Assembly (NCBI GenBank): GCA_942493125.1
Contig: OW818667.1
Coordinates: 372,001-436,000, forward strand
Length of the DNA: 64,000 nt
Direction of reading: 5' to 3'
DNA from: Fusibacter_C sp942493125
GTDB taxonomy: Bacteria > Bacillota > Clostridia > Peptostreptococcales > Acidaminobacteraceae
Below, piece after piece: positions 16,033 through 24,879 of this stretch. Numbering within the stretch: position 1 is the first letter of the stretch; every line of letters starts with the position of its first letter. The notes under the pieces are model-generated. The model did no database searches. It was given only the letters and a program-made list of their open reading frames with translations, and was not told where the DNA came from. The position numbers and the translations under genes are program-made.

Positions 16033-16622
16033 TTGCCAACACCTCCGTTCTCAAGAATCCAGTTAAACGCATCGATTGATGCATTTGCACCATTTGATAT
16101 AGCAACACTTGAAATGGTAGCACCAGTTATTGCTTGGATATCATTACCTGAAGCGGCAGTTTTTGAAACACCAATTTGATATGTTGATGACTTACCTGTG
16201 AACTGTTCATAAAAATACGCATCTTTAGCTTTAGCACCTAGTCCTGGTGTTTCATTATGACTACCAACTCTCAAGCCAGTAACCATTTCATCGACACTCA
16301 CACCTGTTACAACTTCAACCGCACCACTAAAACCGTTTGGCGTGGATTTGAAAACATAACCGATTGGTGATCCAGATGCATCAAGTCCTACATATGCTTC
16401 AGTTATCGGTTCGAATTGACTTACAATTGCTTCTAAATCTTCACCTGTAATATCAACGAAAGATGCCGCATCTGGCAGTACGTCTTTTTTAGCCTGTTCA
16501 TTTGCTAAGAAACGTTGTTCAGCAATTCTATCTTTTGTAACCTCATTTGTAAAACCAAGTGCAAAAGCAGCAATAGCGCTTATGAGTAATAAAATAAATC
16601 CGATTTTTAAAATTTGCTTCAT
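16029..16622 (-). CDS. rnfG: Rnf complex FMN-binding subunit G
   Basis: 197-residue protein with one N-terminal membrane anchor (IGFILLLISAIAAFALGFT) and an extracytoplasmic FMN-binding domain. The ITGATISSVAISNGANA motif contains the threonine that binds FMN covalently (S/T-GAT). GLRVGSHNETPGLGAKA is also family-typical. Its start overlaps the rnfD stop (TAATG). Confidence 0.96.
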   Translation of the reverse strand: MKQILKIGFILLLISAIAAFALGFTNEVTKDRIAEQRFLANEQAKKDVLPDAASFVDITGEDLEAIVSQFEPITEAYVGLDASGSPIGYVFKSTPNGFSGAVEVVTGVSVDEMVTGLRVGSHNETPGLGAKAKDAYFYEQFTGKSSTYQIGVSKTAASGNDIQAITGATISSVAISNGANASIDAFNWILENGGVGN

Positions 16623-17557
16623 TATTTAGCACCTCCAAACACGCGAGGTTTCGTGTATTTATCAATCAATGGCGCTGCGACGTTCATGAGAAGAATCGCA
16701 TAAGATACGCCTTCTGGATAACCGCCATAGAATCTGATGATCACTGTCAACAAACCCATACCAAACGCGTAAATAATTTGTCCCTTTGGAGAAATTGGAG
16801 AAGAGGCGTAATCAGTTGCCATGAAAAATGCACCTAGAATCAAACCACCTGACAATATGTTGATAATCGTCATCTCAATATTGAAGCCAGTAATTAATAA
16901 AGTCAACACGGCAACAGTACCTATATAAATGCCTGGGATTTTAATCGAAATAACGCCACGATAAATCAGGTAAATGCCACCAAGCAATAACAACAACACC
17001 GATGTTTCACCTATACAGCCACCAACTCTACCAATTAACATATCCATCATACTAGGAAGTGGTACATCTAAACCTTCTTTAATGATGCCCAATACTGTAG
17101 CAGTTGATGTCGCATCAGGTTTAACAGATGCCCAAGTCGTCATCTGAACTGGCCAAGAAGCAACCAATACAGCTCTTGCAGCAAGTGCTGGGTTGATAAA
17201 GTTATGACCTAAACCTCCAAATAGTTGTTTAGCTATCACGATTGCGAAAAAGCTACCTACAACTGGGATCCAATATGGAACCGTCGATGGTAAGTTCATA
17301 CCGAGTAACAATCCTGTTACAACGGCACTAAAATCATCAATTGTAATAGGCTGTTTTCTGATCTTTTGGCAAAGTGCTTCGGAAGCTATTGCCGTTAAAA
17401 TTGATAAAACTAAGATAATCAATGCGCGAACGCCAAAATTGTATACACCAAATGCCGCAGCAGGTGTCAATGCAATCGTAACATCCCTCATAATCTTTTG
17501 AGTTGTTTCAGAAGATCGAATATGAGGTGATGATGAAACCGTCAATCTATTTTCCAT
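16622..17557 (-). CDS. rnfD: Rnf complex membrane subunit D
   Basis: 311-residue polytopic subunit homologous to NqrB. LGHNFINPALAARAVLVASWP and the SGGLILGAFFMATDYASSP motif are characteristic; the TSTATVLG segment (about residue 150) contains the threonine that carries covalent FMN in the family. Start is set at ATG 17555-17557, six bases after GGGGGAGG; an ATG two codons earlier abuts the RBS. Confidence 0.96.
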   Translation of the reverse strand: MENRLTVSSSPHIRSSETTQKIMRDVTIALTPAAAFGVYNFGVRALIILVLSILTAIASEALCQKIRKQPITIDDFSAVVTGLLLGMNLPSTVPYWIPVVGSFFAIVIAKQLFGGLGHNFINPALAARAVLVASWPVQMTTWASVKPDATSTATVLGIIKEGLDVPLPSMMDMLIGRVGGCIGETSVLLLLLGGIYLIYRGVISIKIPGIYIGTVAVLTLLITGFNIEMTIINILSGGLILGAFFMATDYASSPISPKGQIIYAFGMGLLTVIIRFYGGYPEGVSYAILLMNVAAPLIDKYTKPRVFGGAK

Positions 17558-17570
17558 AATCATCCTCCCC

Positions 17571-18884
17571 CTATTTTCGCTTTCTTGCTAAAATTTCACG
17601 CTTTGCAACGCGTATTGATTGAAGCAATGGTCTTTTTGCTGGACATATGAATGAACACGAACCGCATTCGATACAATCAAGCGCATTATATTTAGCAGCC
17701 TTATCGTAATCATGTAAAAGTGCATAAGCACTAATTTGAATCGGTTCAAGATTTACTGGACAAGTTGTTACACATTTGCCGCATCTTATACATGCTGTAG
17801 GTTCAGGCAATTTAGCTTCTTCTTGAGAGAAGACCAATATGCCTGATGTGTTTTTCATGGCTGGCAAAGCATCAGAAAACTGAGCAACGCCCATCATTGG
17901 ACCACCGAGCATAATTTTACCTGGAATACCATTGTATCCATCGCAAAAATCGATCAACGCTTTTAAAGGTGTACCCACTCTAAAGCGAATATTTTTAGGC
18001 GTTTTAATGCCTTTACCAGTAACTGTGCAGACGCGTTCTATAAGTGGCATACCTGTTTCAAATAATTTGCCAATTGTTGCTGCAGTTGCTACGTTATTAA
18101 CGACTACGCCAATATCCATTGGTAATCCACCAGATGGTATCGCACGGTTCGTACAAGCTACGATCAATTGTTTTTCTGCGCCCTGAGGATATTTCGTCTT
18201 GAGTCCGACCACTCTAATCTCTGTATTTTGGGCCGCTTCTGACATCTTCGCTATAGCGTCTGGTTTATTGCTTTCAATACCGATAACGCCATTTTTAACG
18301 CCAAGAGCATGCATCAATATCTGAAGACCTTTGATGATCATCTTTGGTTCTTCAAGCATCAATCTGTGGTCACATGTTAAATAAGGCTCACACTCTGCGC
18401 CATTGAGCACGATTGTATCAATCTGCTTCTCTGGCGGTGGCGATAATTTTACATGCGTTGGAAAACCTGCACCGCCCATGCCGACGATCCCTGCTTCTTT
18501 GATAATATCTACAATTTCCTTGCCTGTTAAAGTTTTGAAATCCGGTTTTGGTTTGACAGTTTCTGCAAGTTCATACTTTTCATCGTTTTCAATAACGACA
18601 CAAGTATCAAATCCATATGCTGTATTTTGTTTTCTGACATCTAGCACAGTTCCAGAAACTGAACTGTGAACATTTGCAGAAACAAAGCCACCTGCAGCAC
18701 CAATTAGCTGACCCACTTTTACCAAATCGCCTTTTGCGACGGTTGGTTCGCAAGGTGCACCAATATGCTGCCTCAAAGGAATTTCAACAACTTTAGGGCC
18801 TAAAAAATCAACAATTGGTAAATTCTCTGTCGACTTTTTGGAATGTGGAGGATGTATGCCTCCCTTAAAAGTTAAAAGCCCCAT
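17571..18884 (-). CDS. rnfC: Rnf complex NADH-binding subunit C
   Basis: 437-residue cytoplasmic subunit that exchanges electrons with NAD. The GIVGMGGAGFPTHVKLSPP glycine-rich FMN/NADH-binding region lies at about residues 132-150. Two 4Fe-4S motifs, CIRCGKCVTTCP and CIECGSCSFICP, are near residues 365-415. First gene of the C-D-G-E-A-B operon; together these genes encode a ferredoxin:NAD oxidoreductase that pumps Na+ or H+. Coupling ion cannot be read from the sequence. Confidence 0.97.
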   Translation of the reverse strand: MGLLTFKGGIHPPHSKKSTENLPIVDFLGPKVVEIPLRQHIGAPCEPTVAKGDLVKVGQLIGAAGGFVSANVHSSVSGTVLDVRKQNTAYGFDTCVVIENDEKYELAETVKPKPDFKTLTGKEIVDIIKEAGIVGMGGAGFPTHVKLSPPPEKQIDTIVLNGAECEPYLTCDHRLMLEEPKMIIKGLQILMHALGVKNGVIGIESNKPDAIAKMSEAAQNTEIRVVGLKTKYPQGAEKQLIVACTNRAIPSGGLPMDIGVVVNNVATAATIGKLFETGMPLIERVCTVTGKGIKTPKNIRFRVGTPLKALIDFCDGYNGIPGKIMLGGPMMGVAQFSDALPAMKNTSGILVFSQEEAKLPEPTACIRCGKCVTTCPVNLEPIQISAYALLHDYDKAAKYNALDCIECGSCSFICPAKRPLLQSIRVAKREILARKRK

Positions 18885-18969
18885 ATATACTCACCCCTTT
18901 AAAAAAATTTACGTAACTTTATTGATCAAGAAATTATACTGTATACAATTTCTAATCTCACCAATAACA

Positions 18970-18998
18970 ATTCTACTATAAATCCATAGCTAGGTCAA
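18970..18998 (-). promoter_or_regulatory. Sigma-A promoter of the Rnf operon
   Basis: On the minus strand TTGACC (18993-18998), 17-base spacer, TAGAAT (18970-18975), leaving a leader of about 80 bases before rnfC, which has AAAGGGGTGAG as RBS. Confidence 0.7.
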
Positions 18999-19177
18999 TG
19001 CATGACCCATTGAAATTTCAACCGTTTAAAACGCTTGATAAGTTAATTATTTACCAATCAACAGTTGTCCTAAAAACATTGGTAATACTAATTTATTAAG
19101 AAATTACAACAAATTAATGCGTAATTATTCGTGAAAGATTGTTAAATTAAAATCATCATATTTCATAAAAGCGCATC

Positions 19178-19225
19178 AAAAAAAGCACAAAACCCTATTC
19201 ATCGACATGAAATATGGTATTGTGC
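19178..19225 (-). terminator. Terminator after cheY
   Basis: Long imperfect hairpin closed by GCACAA (19185-19190) and TTGTGC (19220-19225), with inner ACC/GGT and TATT/AATA pairing. On the minus strand it is followed by seven T. Begins eight bases after the cheY stop. Confidence 0.75.
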
Positions 19226-19232
19226 CATCTGA

Positions 19233-19595
19233 TTATCCAATGAGCTTTTGCACTTCTGCAATCACTTTTTCTGCGACGAATGGTTTAACGATAAAGCCCT
19301 TTGCTCCAGAACGTACTGAGTCTATAACCATACTCTCTTGCCCCATCGCACTGCACATGAGTACTTTGGCATCTGGAAAATCCTTGATAATTTTTCTTAA
19401 GCCCTCAATCCCCGTTACTTCAGGCATTGTAATATCCATCGTCACGAGATCCGGTTTAAATTCTTTATACTTTTGATAGGCCTCTTCACCATTCCCAGCC
19501 TCAGCAACCACTGTGTAACCAGCCTTGATGACAATATCGCTTAACAATTTCCTCATAAAAAGTGCATCGTCGACAATTAGAATTTTCTTGCTCAT
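19233..19595 (-). CDS. cheY: Single-domain CheY-like response regulator
   Basis: 120 residues, receiver domain only, no output domain. The acidic pocket (LIVDDALF), phospho-acceptor aspartate (VTMDITMPEVTG), conserved S/T (LMCSAMG) and lysine (FIVKPFVAEK) are all present. It is most like chemotaxis CheY, which binds the flagellar switch, but no other chemotaxis gene is in the window, so another phosphorelay is possible. Lies 39 bases after the TSUP permease gene and probably shares its transcript. Confidence 0.88.
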   Translation of the reverse strand: MSKKILIVDDALFMRKLLSDIVIKAGYTVVAEAGNGEEAYQKYKEFKPDLVTMDITMPEVTGIEGLRKIIKDFPDAKVLMCSAMGQESMVIDSVRSGAKGFIVKPFVAEKVIAEVQKLIG

Positions 19596-19634
19596 ATTAC
19601 CACTCCTTAAACTACAATATAATTTACACTATGG

Positions 19635-20345
19635 TTAAAATAGATTCACGATACCCATAATGAGCAGAAGTACCAAAACTAGTTTCTTAAATTTCACATC
19701 GTCAATTTTATTGCCTAAATGAATGCCTAAAAATGTTCCTATAACCATCACAGGTAACAAATAAATCATGTTGACCAACTCAGGATTTTCGAATAGCCCA
19801 CGCTTTAAATAAAGCGCTATTGTAACGATGTTAAGAATGACAAATAAAAATGTCAAATTGCTTCTAAATTCATTTTTGTTCTTGTCGTCGTTGGCTAACA
19901 GAACGACAACGGGTGGTCCACTTAGTGAAACAGCGCCATTTAATATCCCACTTAGTATGCCCGTTATTATGTAGGCTATTTTCTTATTTTTAATGTTAAG
20001 CTTTACACCGCTAATCATGATGGTTGAAATGACAATTAATAGAATACTGACACTCAACTTGAGTGTCGATTCATTTACAACGATAAGTAGTTGAACGCCA
20101 ATAGGTATACATATAACTGCAAAGAGTGCTAACAATCCGATTTCTTTTATGTGAGGCTTCATTTTTAGTTTGACTAAAATGATGATATTCAGTACCAAAC
20201 TAAATAGAACAAGCGTTGGGACTACTACTTTAAGTTCAAATAATAAACCCAGTAGTGGCAATGCCAACAAAGAAAAACCAAAACTCGTTGCACCTTGTAC
20301 AATGGATGCCAGTAAAATGATAAATGATGCAATTAAAAAGTTCAT
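19635..20345 (-). CDS. TSUP-family (TauE/SafE) membrane permease
   Basis: 236-residue membrane protein with about eight helices. The two-fold repeat typical of TSUP proteins shows in GATSFGFSLLALPLLG (N half) and ILNGAVSLSGPPVVVLLAN (C half). The family exports or imports sulfur-containing organic anions; substrate is unknown here. ATG follows CTGGAGG. A candidate promoter with a dyad lies upstream. Confidence 0.88.
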   Translation of the reverse strand: MNFLIASFIILLASIVQGATSFGFSLLALPLLGLLFELKVVVPTLVLFSLVLNIIILVKLKMKPHIKEIGLLALFAVICIPIGVQLLIVVNESTLKLSVSILLIVISTIMISGVKLNIKNKKIAYIITGILSGILNGAVSLSGPPVVVLLANDDKNKNEFRSNLTFLFVILNIVTIALYLKRGLFENPELVNMIYLLPVMVIGTFLGIHLGNKIDDVKFKKLVLVLLLIMGIVNLF

Positions 20346-20382
20346 GATGCCTCCAGATTAGTAAATGGTTTGACCATTACTA

Positions 20383-20412
20383 ATTATATCATCATGTACT
20401 TCAAAGTACAAA
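20383..20412 (-). promoter_or_regulatory. Candidate promoter and operator of the TSUP gene
   Basis: Minus-strand TTTGTA (20407-20412), 18-base spacer, TATAAT (20383-20388). The dyad TGTACTTCAAAGTACA (20395-20410) overlaps the spacer and could be a repressor site. Confidence 0.45.
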
Positions 20413-20469
20413 ATGATAATTAGAGAAAATTGACTTTGAATATTATAATAAAATAAGTGTAAAAAACGC

Positions 20470-20498
20470 TTGACTTTTAACCGTACAAAAACTATAAT
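20470..20498 (+). promoter_or_regulatory. Sigma-A promoter of tRNA-Leu(GAG)
   Basis: TTGACT (20470-20475), 17-base spacer, TATAAT (20493-20498), 21 bases before the mature tRNA 5' end. Confidence 0.85.
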
Positions 20499-20519
20499 AA
20501 AAAAGTCGCAACACGGCAT

Positions 20520-20602
20520 GCGGATGTGGTGAAACTGGCATACACACCATCTTGAGGGGGTGGCGAGCATAGCTCATGCGGGTTCGAGTCCCGCCATCCG
20601 CA
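20520..20602 (+). tRNA. tRNA-Leu, anticodon GAG
   Basis: Class II tRNA with a long variable arm. Acceptor arms GCGGATG/CATCCGC pair fully. Anticodon stem CCATC/GGTGG encloses loop TTGAGGG, giving GAG, which reads CUC and CUU. The T arm contains GGTTCGAGTCC. The CCA end is encoded at 20603-20605. Confidence 0.97.
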
Positions 20603-20613
20603 CCATCAAAAAG

Positions 20614-20638
20614 AACGACCTTTCGAGGTCGTTTTTTT
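20614..20638 (+). terminator. Terminator of tRNA-Leu(GAG)
   Basis: 8-bp stem AACGACCT/AGGTCGTT with a TTCG tetraloop followed by a seven-T tract that starts at the end of the stem. Confidence 0.92.
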
Positions 20639-20694
20639 ATTTGTAAAATTACATTGGATTTATGGAATTTTCGAATCAATCGGGATTATAAAAA

Positions 20695-20728
20695 GGGATT
20701 CAAATGAGGTGACAATCATTTGAATCCC
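20695..20728 (-). terminator. Terminator after coaE
   Basis: Perfect 13-bp stem GGGATTCAAATGA/TCATTTGAATCCC with an 8-base loop, ten bases after the coaE stop. The minus-strand tail reads TTTTTATAATC. Confidence 0.8.
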
Positions 20729-20737
20729 TTTATGATT

Positions 20738-21367
20738 TTATTGGTCTCTTGTATGCACTAATCTCTCATGAACCGATTTCAAATAGGCATCTAATTGCTT
20801 ATGAAGCATTGAAATATCCCCATTGTTGACTATAACATGATCTGACATTGCACGCTTAATTTCGATTGACATCTGGGCTTTTATTTTCTTCAATGCTAAA
20901 TCAGTTGTAATCTTGTCACGTGCTACGATGCGTTCAAGGCATAACGCCTCAGGCGCATACACTAAAATCACCTCATCGTAGTCTGATTTCTTATCTGTTT
21001 CAAATAAAAGAGGCACATCTAAGAAAACAAAGAGTTCATCCTTAAAACATTCTAGATGCTGCTGCATTCTCAGTCTAATCTGAGGATGCAAAATATCGTT
21101 TAACTGTTTTCTTAAAATGTCATTGTTGAAAATTATCTCGCCCAGTTTCCCTCTATTTAAAGAGCGATCTGGATTTAGAACACCTTCACCAAAGGATTCA
21201 ACAATTCTAAATAGACCTATTTCCCCCGGTTCAACGACTTCTCTAGAGACGAGATCGGCATCAATCAACGGGTAACCTAATGATTTTAAATATTTGCTGA
21301 CTTCACTCTTCCCCGATCCGATGCCTCCGGTGATCCCAATTAGAAATGGCTTGTTATTTTGCGTCAT
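20738..21367 (-). CDS. coaE: Dephospho-CoA kinase
   Basis: 209-residue cytosolic kinase that phosphorylates the ribose 3'-OH of dephospho-CoA, the last step of CoA synthesis. P-loop GITGGIGSGKSEV at residues 9-21, then DADLVSREVVEPG and FLDVPLLFET, all typical. The ATG lies inside the last codons of polA (14-base overlap), so the two are translationally coupled. The polA-coaE order is common in Firmicutes. Confidence 0.96.
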   Translation of the reverse strand: MTQNNKPFLIGITGGIGSGKSEVSKYLKSLGYPLIDADLVSREVVEPGEIGLFRIVESFGEGVLNPDRSLNRGKLGEIIFNNDILRKQLNDILHPQIRLRMQQHLECFKDELFVFLDVPLLFETDKKSDYDEVILVYAPEALCLERIVARDKITTDLALKKIKAQMSIEIKRAMSDHVIVNNGDISMLHKQLDAYLKSVHERLVHTRDQ

Positions 21368-23990
21368 ACCAGCTGTCTCCTGTATTCATATCTACTTTCA
21401 TAGGCACAGAAAGATCATAACTTGCTTCCATGCAATATTTAAGGATTGGCTTAACGACTTCAAGTTCATCAAGCGGTACATTGAGTATGAGCTCATCGTG
21501 TACTTGAAGGATGAGCTTCGATTTGAGACCATTTTGTTTGAGCGTTTCATAGACTTTGATCATCGCAAGCTTTATGATATCTGCCGCACTGCCCTGTATA
21601 GGGGTATTTCTAGCCGTTCTTTCCGCAGCTGAACGCAGCATGAAATTACTGGCATTGATATCGGCAATTGTTCTTTTGCGGTTCAAGATCGTTTCTACAT
21701 AGCCATTTTCTTTACATGCTTCAATAATTTCTTCCATGAAACCCTGCACGCGTGGATAGCTGATAAAGTAATTCTCGATATAAAGTTTTGCTTCTTTTCT
21801 ACTGACACCGATGCTCTCGGATAAGCCGAAATCCCCCATGCCGTACACGATGCCGAAGTTGACTTCTTTTGCACGGCTTCTCTGTAGTGAGGTCACTTCA
21901 GTGACGGGAATTTTGAACACTTGTGAAGCGGTCAATGTGTGAATGTCGATATTGTTGTTGAATGCATCGATGAGTTTCGGGTCTTTGGACAAATGTGCCA
22001 AGACGCGCAGTTCAATCTGTGAGTAGTCAGCATCTAGGAGAACACAACCTGGATCCGCTATAAAGAACTTTCTAATTTTTCGGCCATATGGCAGTTTGAT
22101 CGGGATATTTTGTAAATTTGGCTCCGTTGAGCTGAGTCTTCCAGTGACGGCGATTGTCTGATTTAGCGATGTGTGGACACGTGGTTCATTTGGATCGATG
22201 ACGAGTCTCAGACCGTCGATGTAAGTCGATTTGAGTTTTGTATACATACGGTACTCAATAATTTCTCGAACGATTGGATGCTTATCTATGAGCTTTTCAA
22301 GCACATCAATACCTGTTGAGTAACCCGTCTTTGTCTTCTTTCCACTTGGGAGTGAGAGTTTTTCAAATAAAATGACGCCGAGTTGTTTGGGCGAATTGAT
22401 ATTGAAAGTCTCTTCAGCCATCCCAAAAATGGTCGTTTCAATTTCCTTGATTTTTTCGACGAGCTGAACATCAATCTGATTAATCTGTTCCATATCTACT
22501 CTAAAGCCGGTATATTCAATATCCGCTAAAATCTTAATTAAAGGCATTTCCACTTCATCAAACAACTTCTTTAAATTTTGCGCTTTCAATATCGGTTCAA
22601 AACTCTTTTTGAGTTCTATGATACCACTCATTTGTGATGCAATACACTTATCGAGTTTTTCTGTTTCCACATCAGCATAAGTCAATTTTTTGACGCCTTT
22701 TCCAAGGATGTCCTCGGTGGACACTATTTTGCTTGAATTGTGTTCAAAAACAACTTCAGCAAGATCGTAGTTTCTTCGAGCTGGATCGATGAGATAAGCG
22801 GCAATAAAACCATCAAACGTCACACCATTTAAATCGATGCCATTCCCCATTAAAAAGAGATAGTCATCCTTAATATTGTAACCTGACTTGCTTATTTTTT
22901 CATTCTCAAAGACTTCCTTTAACAGCCATAAATTGTCTACATCATGCGTAATGACGGCTTTTCCATCAAAGTAAAAACCTGCTCCCACGAGCTTGTGTGT
23001 CACGATATAGGTTACATCGTAATAAAGTTTAAAAGTGAACTCGAGTGTCTGCTTCAAAGCATCTCTCAGAGATTGGCAATCCATCTCAAGCCATTCGTGA
23101 ACGACTTGTTGTTCTTCATTTTTAACATTGATTTTCAATTTGTTGAGTAGGCTGGTCAGTTCGTAAAATTTAAAGGCCTTGACGGCTACATCTAAGTTCG
23201 GATCCTCTACGATCATTTGATCAAAATCAATTTCTATTGGTACTTCAGTGAAGATTGTCGCCAATCTCTTTGATAAGAGCGCTTGTTCCGCATGTTCAAT
23301 CAATAAACCTTGTATGCGTTTATTTTCTACTTGACTGACATTTTCCAATAAATTCTCCACCGTGCCAAACGTTTCAAGTAATTTTGAAGCCGTTTTAGGA
23401 CCGATACTTGGCACACCAGGAATATTGTCGGAAGAATCGCCGCTTAACCCCTTATAATCAATGACTTGGCTTGCATGGACGCCAAGATCTTCCATAACGT
23501 CGATATCTTCGTAGAGCTTAAGTTGCGAGATCCCTTTTTTAGTGATATGCACTTTTGCACCAAAAGCAGCAAGTTGAAGGGCATCTTTATCTCCTGTGAT
23601 AACGTTTACTTCCATGCCTCGGTCAACACATTGCTTGGCGATGGTACCAATCAAGTCGTCCGCTTCATAACCTTGAAGCTCAACACGCGCTATATTAAGC
23701 GCATCCAGTATTTCTTTCATGATTGGCATCTGCATAGCCAGTTCATTTGGCATCCCTTTTCGCGTGCCTTTATAGGCGTCATAAGTTAAATGTCTGAAAG
23801 TTGGTCCTTTCATATCAAAAGCAACGCAAAAATGCGTCGGATTAAAATTTTCTATCAAGTTGAAAATCATGGATGTTAAACCATGAACACCGCCTGTGTA
23901 AACCCCTTTGGAGTTCTTAAGCTCTGACATTGCAAAATAGGCTCTATTGATTAAACTGTTTCCATCTACGATGACTATACTTTGATTCAT
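21354..23990 (-). CDS. polA: DNA polymerase I
   Basis: 878 residues, normal length. Residues 1-290 form the 5' nuclease (VDGNSLINRAYFA, GYEADDLIGT, KGLSGDSSDNIPGVPSIGPKTA). The middle part has the 3'-5' exonuclease fold but lacks the clear DxE active-site motif, so proofreading is probably absent, as in other Firmicutes. The C-terminal polymerase shows DADYSQIELRVLAHLS, RSRAKEVNFGIVYGMG and QVHDELIL. It replaces primers and fills repair gaps. RBS AAGGAG precedes the ATG. Confidence 0.97.
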   Translation of the reverse strand: MNQSIVIVDGNSLINRAYFAMSELKNSKGVYTGGVHGLTSMIFNLIENFNPTHFCVAFDMKGPTFRHLTYDAYKGTRKGMPNELAMQMPIMKEILDALNIARVELQGYEADDLIGTIAKQCVDRGMEVNVITGDKDALQLAAFGAKVHITKKGISQLKLYEDIDVMEDLGVHASQVIDYKGLSGDSSDNIPGVPSIGPKTASKLLETFGTVENLLENVSQVENKRIQGLLIEHAEQALLSKRLATIFTEVPIEIDFDQMIVEDPNLDVAVKAFKFYELTSLLNKLKINVKNEEQQVVHEWLEMDCQSLRDALKQTLEFTFKLYYDVTYIVTHKLVGAGFYFDGKAVITHDVDNLWLLKEVFENEKISKSGYNIKDDYLFLMGNGIDLNGVTFDGFIAAYLIDPARRNYDLAEVVFEHNSSKIVSTEDILGKGVKKLTYADVETEKLDKCIASQMSGIIELKKSFEPILKAQNLKKLFDEVEMPLIKILADIEYTGFRVDMEQINQIDVQLVEKIKEIETTIFGMAEETFNINSPKQLGVILFEKLSLPSGKKTKTGYSTGIDVLEKLIDKHPIVREIIEYRMYTKLKSTYIDGLRLVIDPNEPRVHTSLNQTIAVTGRLSSTEPNLQNIPIKLPYGRKIRKFFIADPGCVLLDADYSQIELRVLAHLSKDPKLIDAFNNNIDIHTLTASQVFKIPVTEVTSLQRSRAKEVNFGIVYGMGDFGLSESIGVSRKEAKLYIENYFISYPRVQGFMEEIIEACKENGYVETILNRKRTIADINASNFMLRSAAERTARNTPIQGSAADIIKLAMIKVYETLKQNGLKSKLILQVHDELILNVPLDELEVVKPILKYCMEASYDLSVPMKVDMNTGDSWYDAK

Positions 23991-24079
23991 ACTGGGCTCC
24001 TTTATTTGAAAAATTGATAATATCTATAGAAATTTGGATCAATGCAATTACCTTTATTATATCATAAATGAATCGCATA

Positions 24080-24108
24080 TAAAAAAAAAGAAGGCCCGAA
24101 AGCCTTCT
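24080..24108 (-). terminator. Terminator of the sigma/anti-sigma/SIMPL operon
   Basis: 7-bp stem AGAAGGC/GCCTTCT with a 6-base loop (24089-24108), followed on the minus strand by nine T. Confidence 0.9.
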
Positions 24109-24141
24109 ATTGTATAACTCTATGAATGTGTTTGTCAGTAT

Positions 24142-24879
24142 TTAATAATCGTAAGATACTGTTACGTTTGCAGTGATTGTGATTTCACCGGATTCTATAG
24201 GTGTTGCAGTGTCCATAGCTGCTTCAGCGCCTTTTGCAGGATAATAATCGTAGAATAAACCACCGCCGTTACTAGCTTCTGTGATTGCATATGGTAGACC
24301 TGGTGCTTTGCCGTAAGTGCTCATAATCGCTGTCGCTTTGCCTTTTGCATCTGCCATAGCAAGTTTGAGTGCTTCTTGATAGACTTTGCTGTCATCTGCT
24401 ACAGTGAATCTGATGCTGTTAACTGTATTTGCACCAGCTGCAGTTGCTGTATCGATGATTGCGCCAACTTTTGTGATGTCACTAATTTTGATATTTACTG
24501 TATTGTTTGCTATAAAATATGGGTCACTTTGTTTTTCAAGTACGTAGTCGTAAGTTTGATATAGGTTATATCCTGTTGTTTTGATATCTTCTGCTTTGAT
24601 ACCAGCTGCTTTGATAGCTTCAACAACTGCTGTCATGAGTTTTGCATTGTCTTTTTGTGCGACTGCTGCATCGGCATTTTTAGTTTGAACACCGATATCG
24701 ATAAATGCTAAGTCTGGTGTAACGACGATTTCTCCTAAACCTTGAACGCTGACCAATCTAGGATCAACCCCTTCCGTATTTGCCATTGATAAGTCTGTAG
24801 GGGCATTGACTGCAATGACACCTACAACTAAAGCAACCATTAACATAATTGATACGCCTGCCATTAATTTATTTTTCAT
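24142..24879 (-). CDS. SIMPL-domain (DUF541) exported protein
   Basis: 245 residues. An N-terminal hydrophobic segment (residues 7-26, AGVSIMLMVALVVGVIAVNA) acts as signal or anchor. The rest is a SIMPL domain (VSVQGLGEIVVTPDLAFIDIGVQT; TTGYNLYQTYDY; SIRFTVADDS) in the extracytoplasmic space. SIMPL proteins of the BP26/YggE type form ring oligomers and are tied to stress tolerance; activity is not known. It overlaps the anti-sigma gene by 11 bases and should be co-induced with the ECF sigma factor. Confidence 0.9.
   Translation of the reverse strand: MKNKLMAGVSIMLMVALVVGVIAVNAPTDLSMANTEGVDPRLVSVQGLGEIVVTPDLAFIDIGVQTKNADAAVAQKDNAKLMTAVVEAIKAAGIKAEDIKTTGYNLYQTYDYVLEKQSDPYFIANNTVNIKISDITKVGAIIDTATAAGANTVNSIRFTVADDSKVYQEALKLAMADAKGKATAIMSTYGKAPGLPYAITEASNGGGLFYDYYPAKGAEAAMDTATPIESGEITITANVTVSYDY

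Larger units (their letters stand above)
18885..19232. other. Intergenic region between cheY and rnfC
   Basis: 348 bases with the Rnf promoter, the cheY terminator and, at 19051-19085, a loose dyad TTACCAAT...ATTGGTAA with a 19-base centre. The rest is AT-rich and shows no gene. Confidence 0.6.

Noticed and set aside
18885..18960. Riboswitch in the rnfC leader
   Set aside because: The leader is only about 80 bases and shows no stable fold or known aptamer core.
20358..20679. Two minus-strand reading frames of 70-78 codons over the tRNA-Leu(GAG) locus
   Set aside because: They are the antisense of a clear tRNA with its promoter and terminator; no RBS and no protein-like composition.
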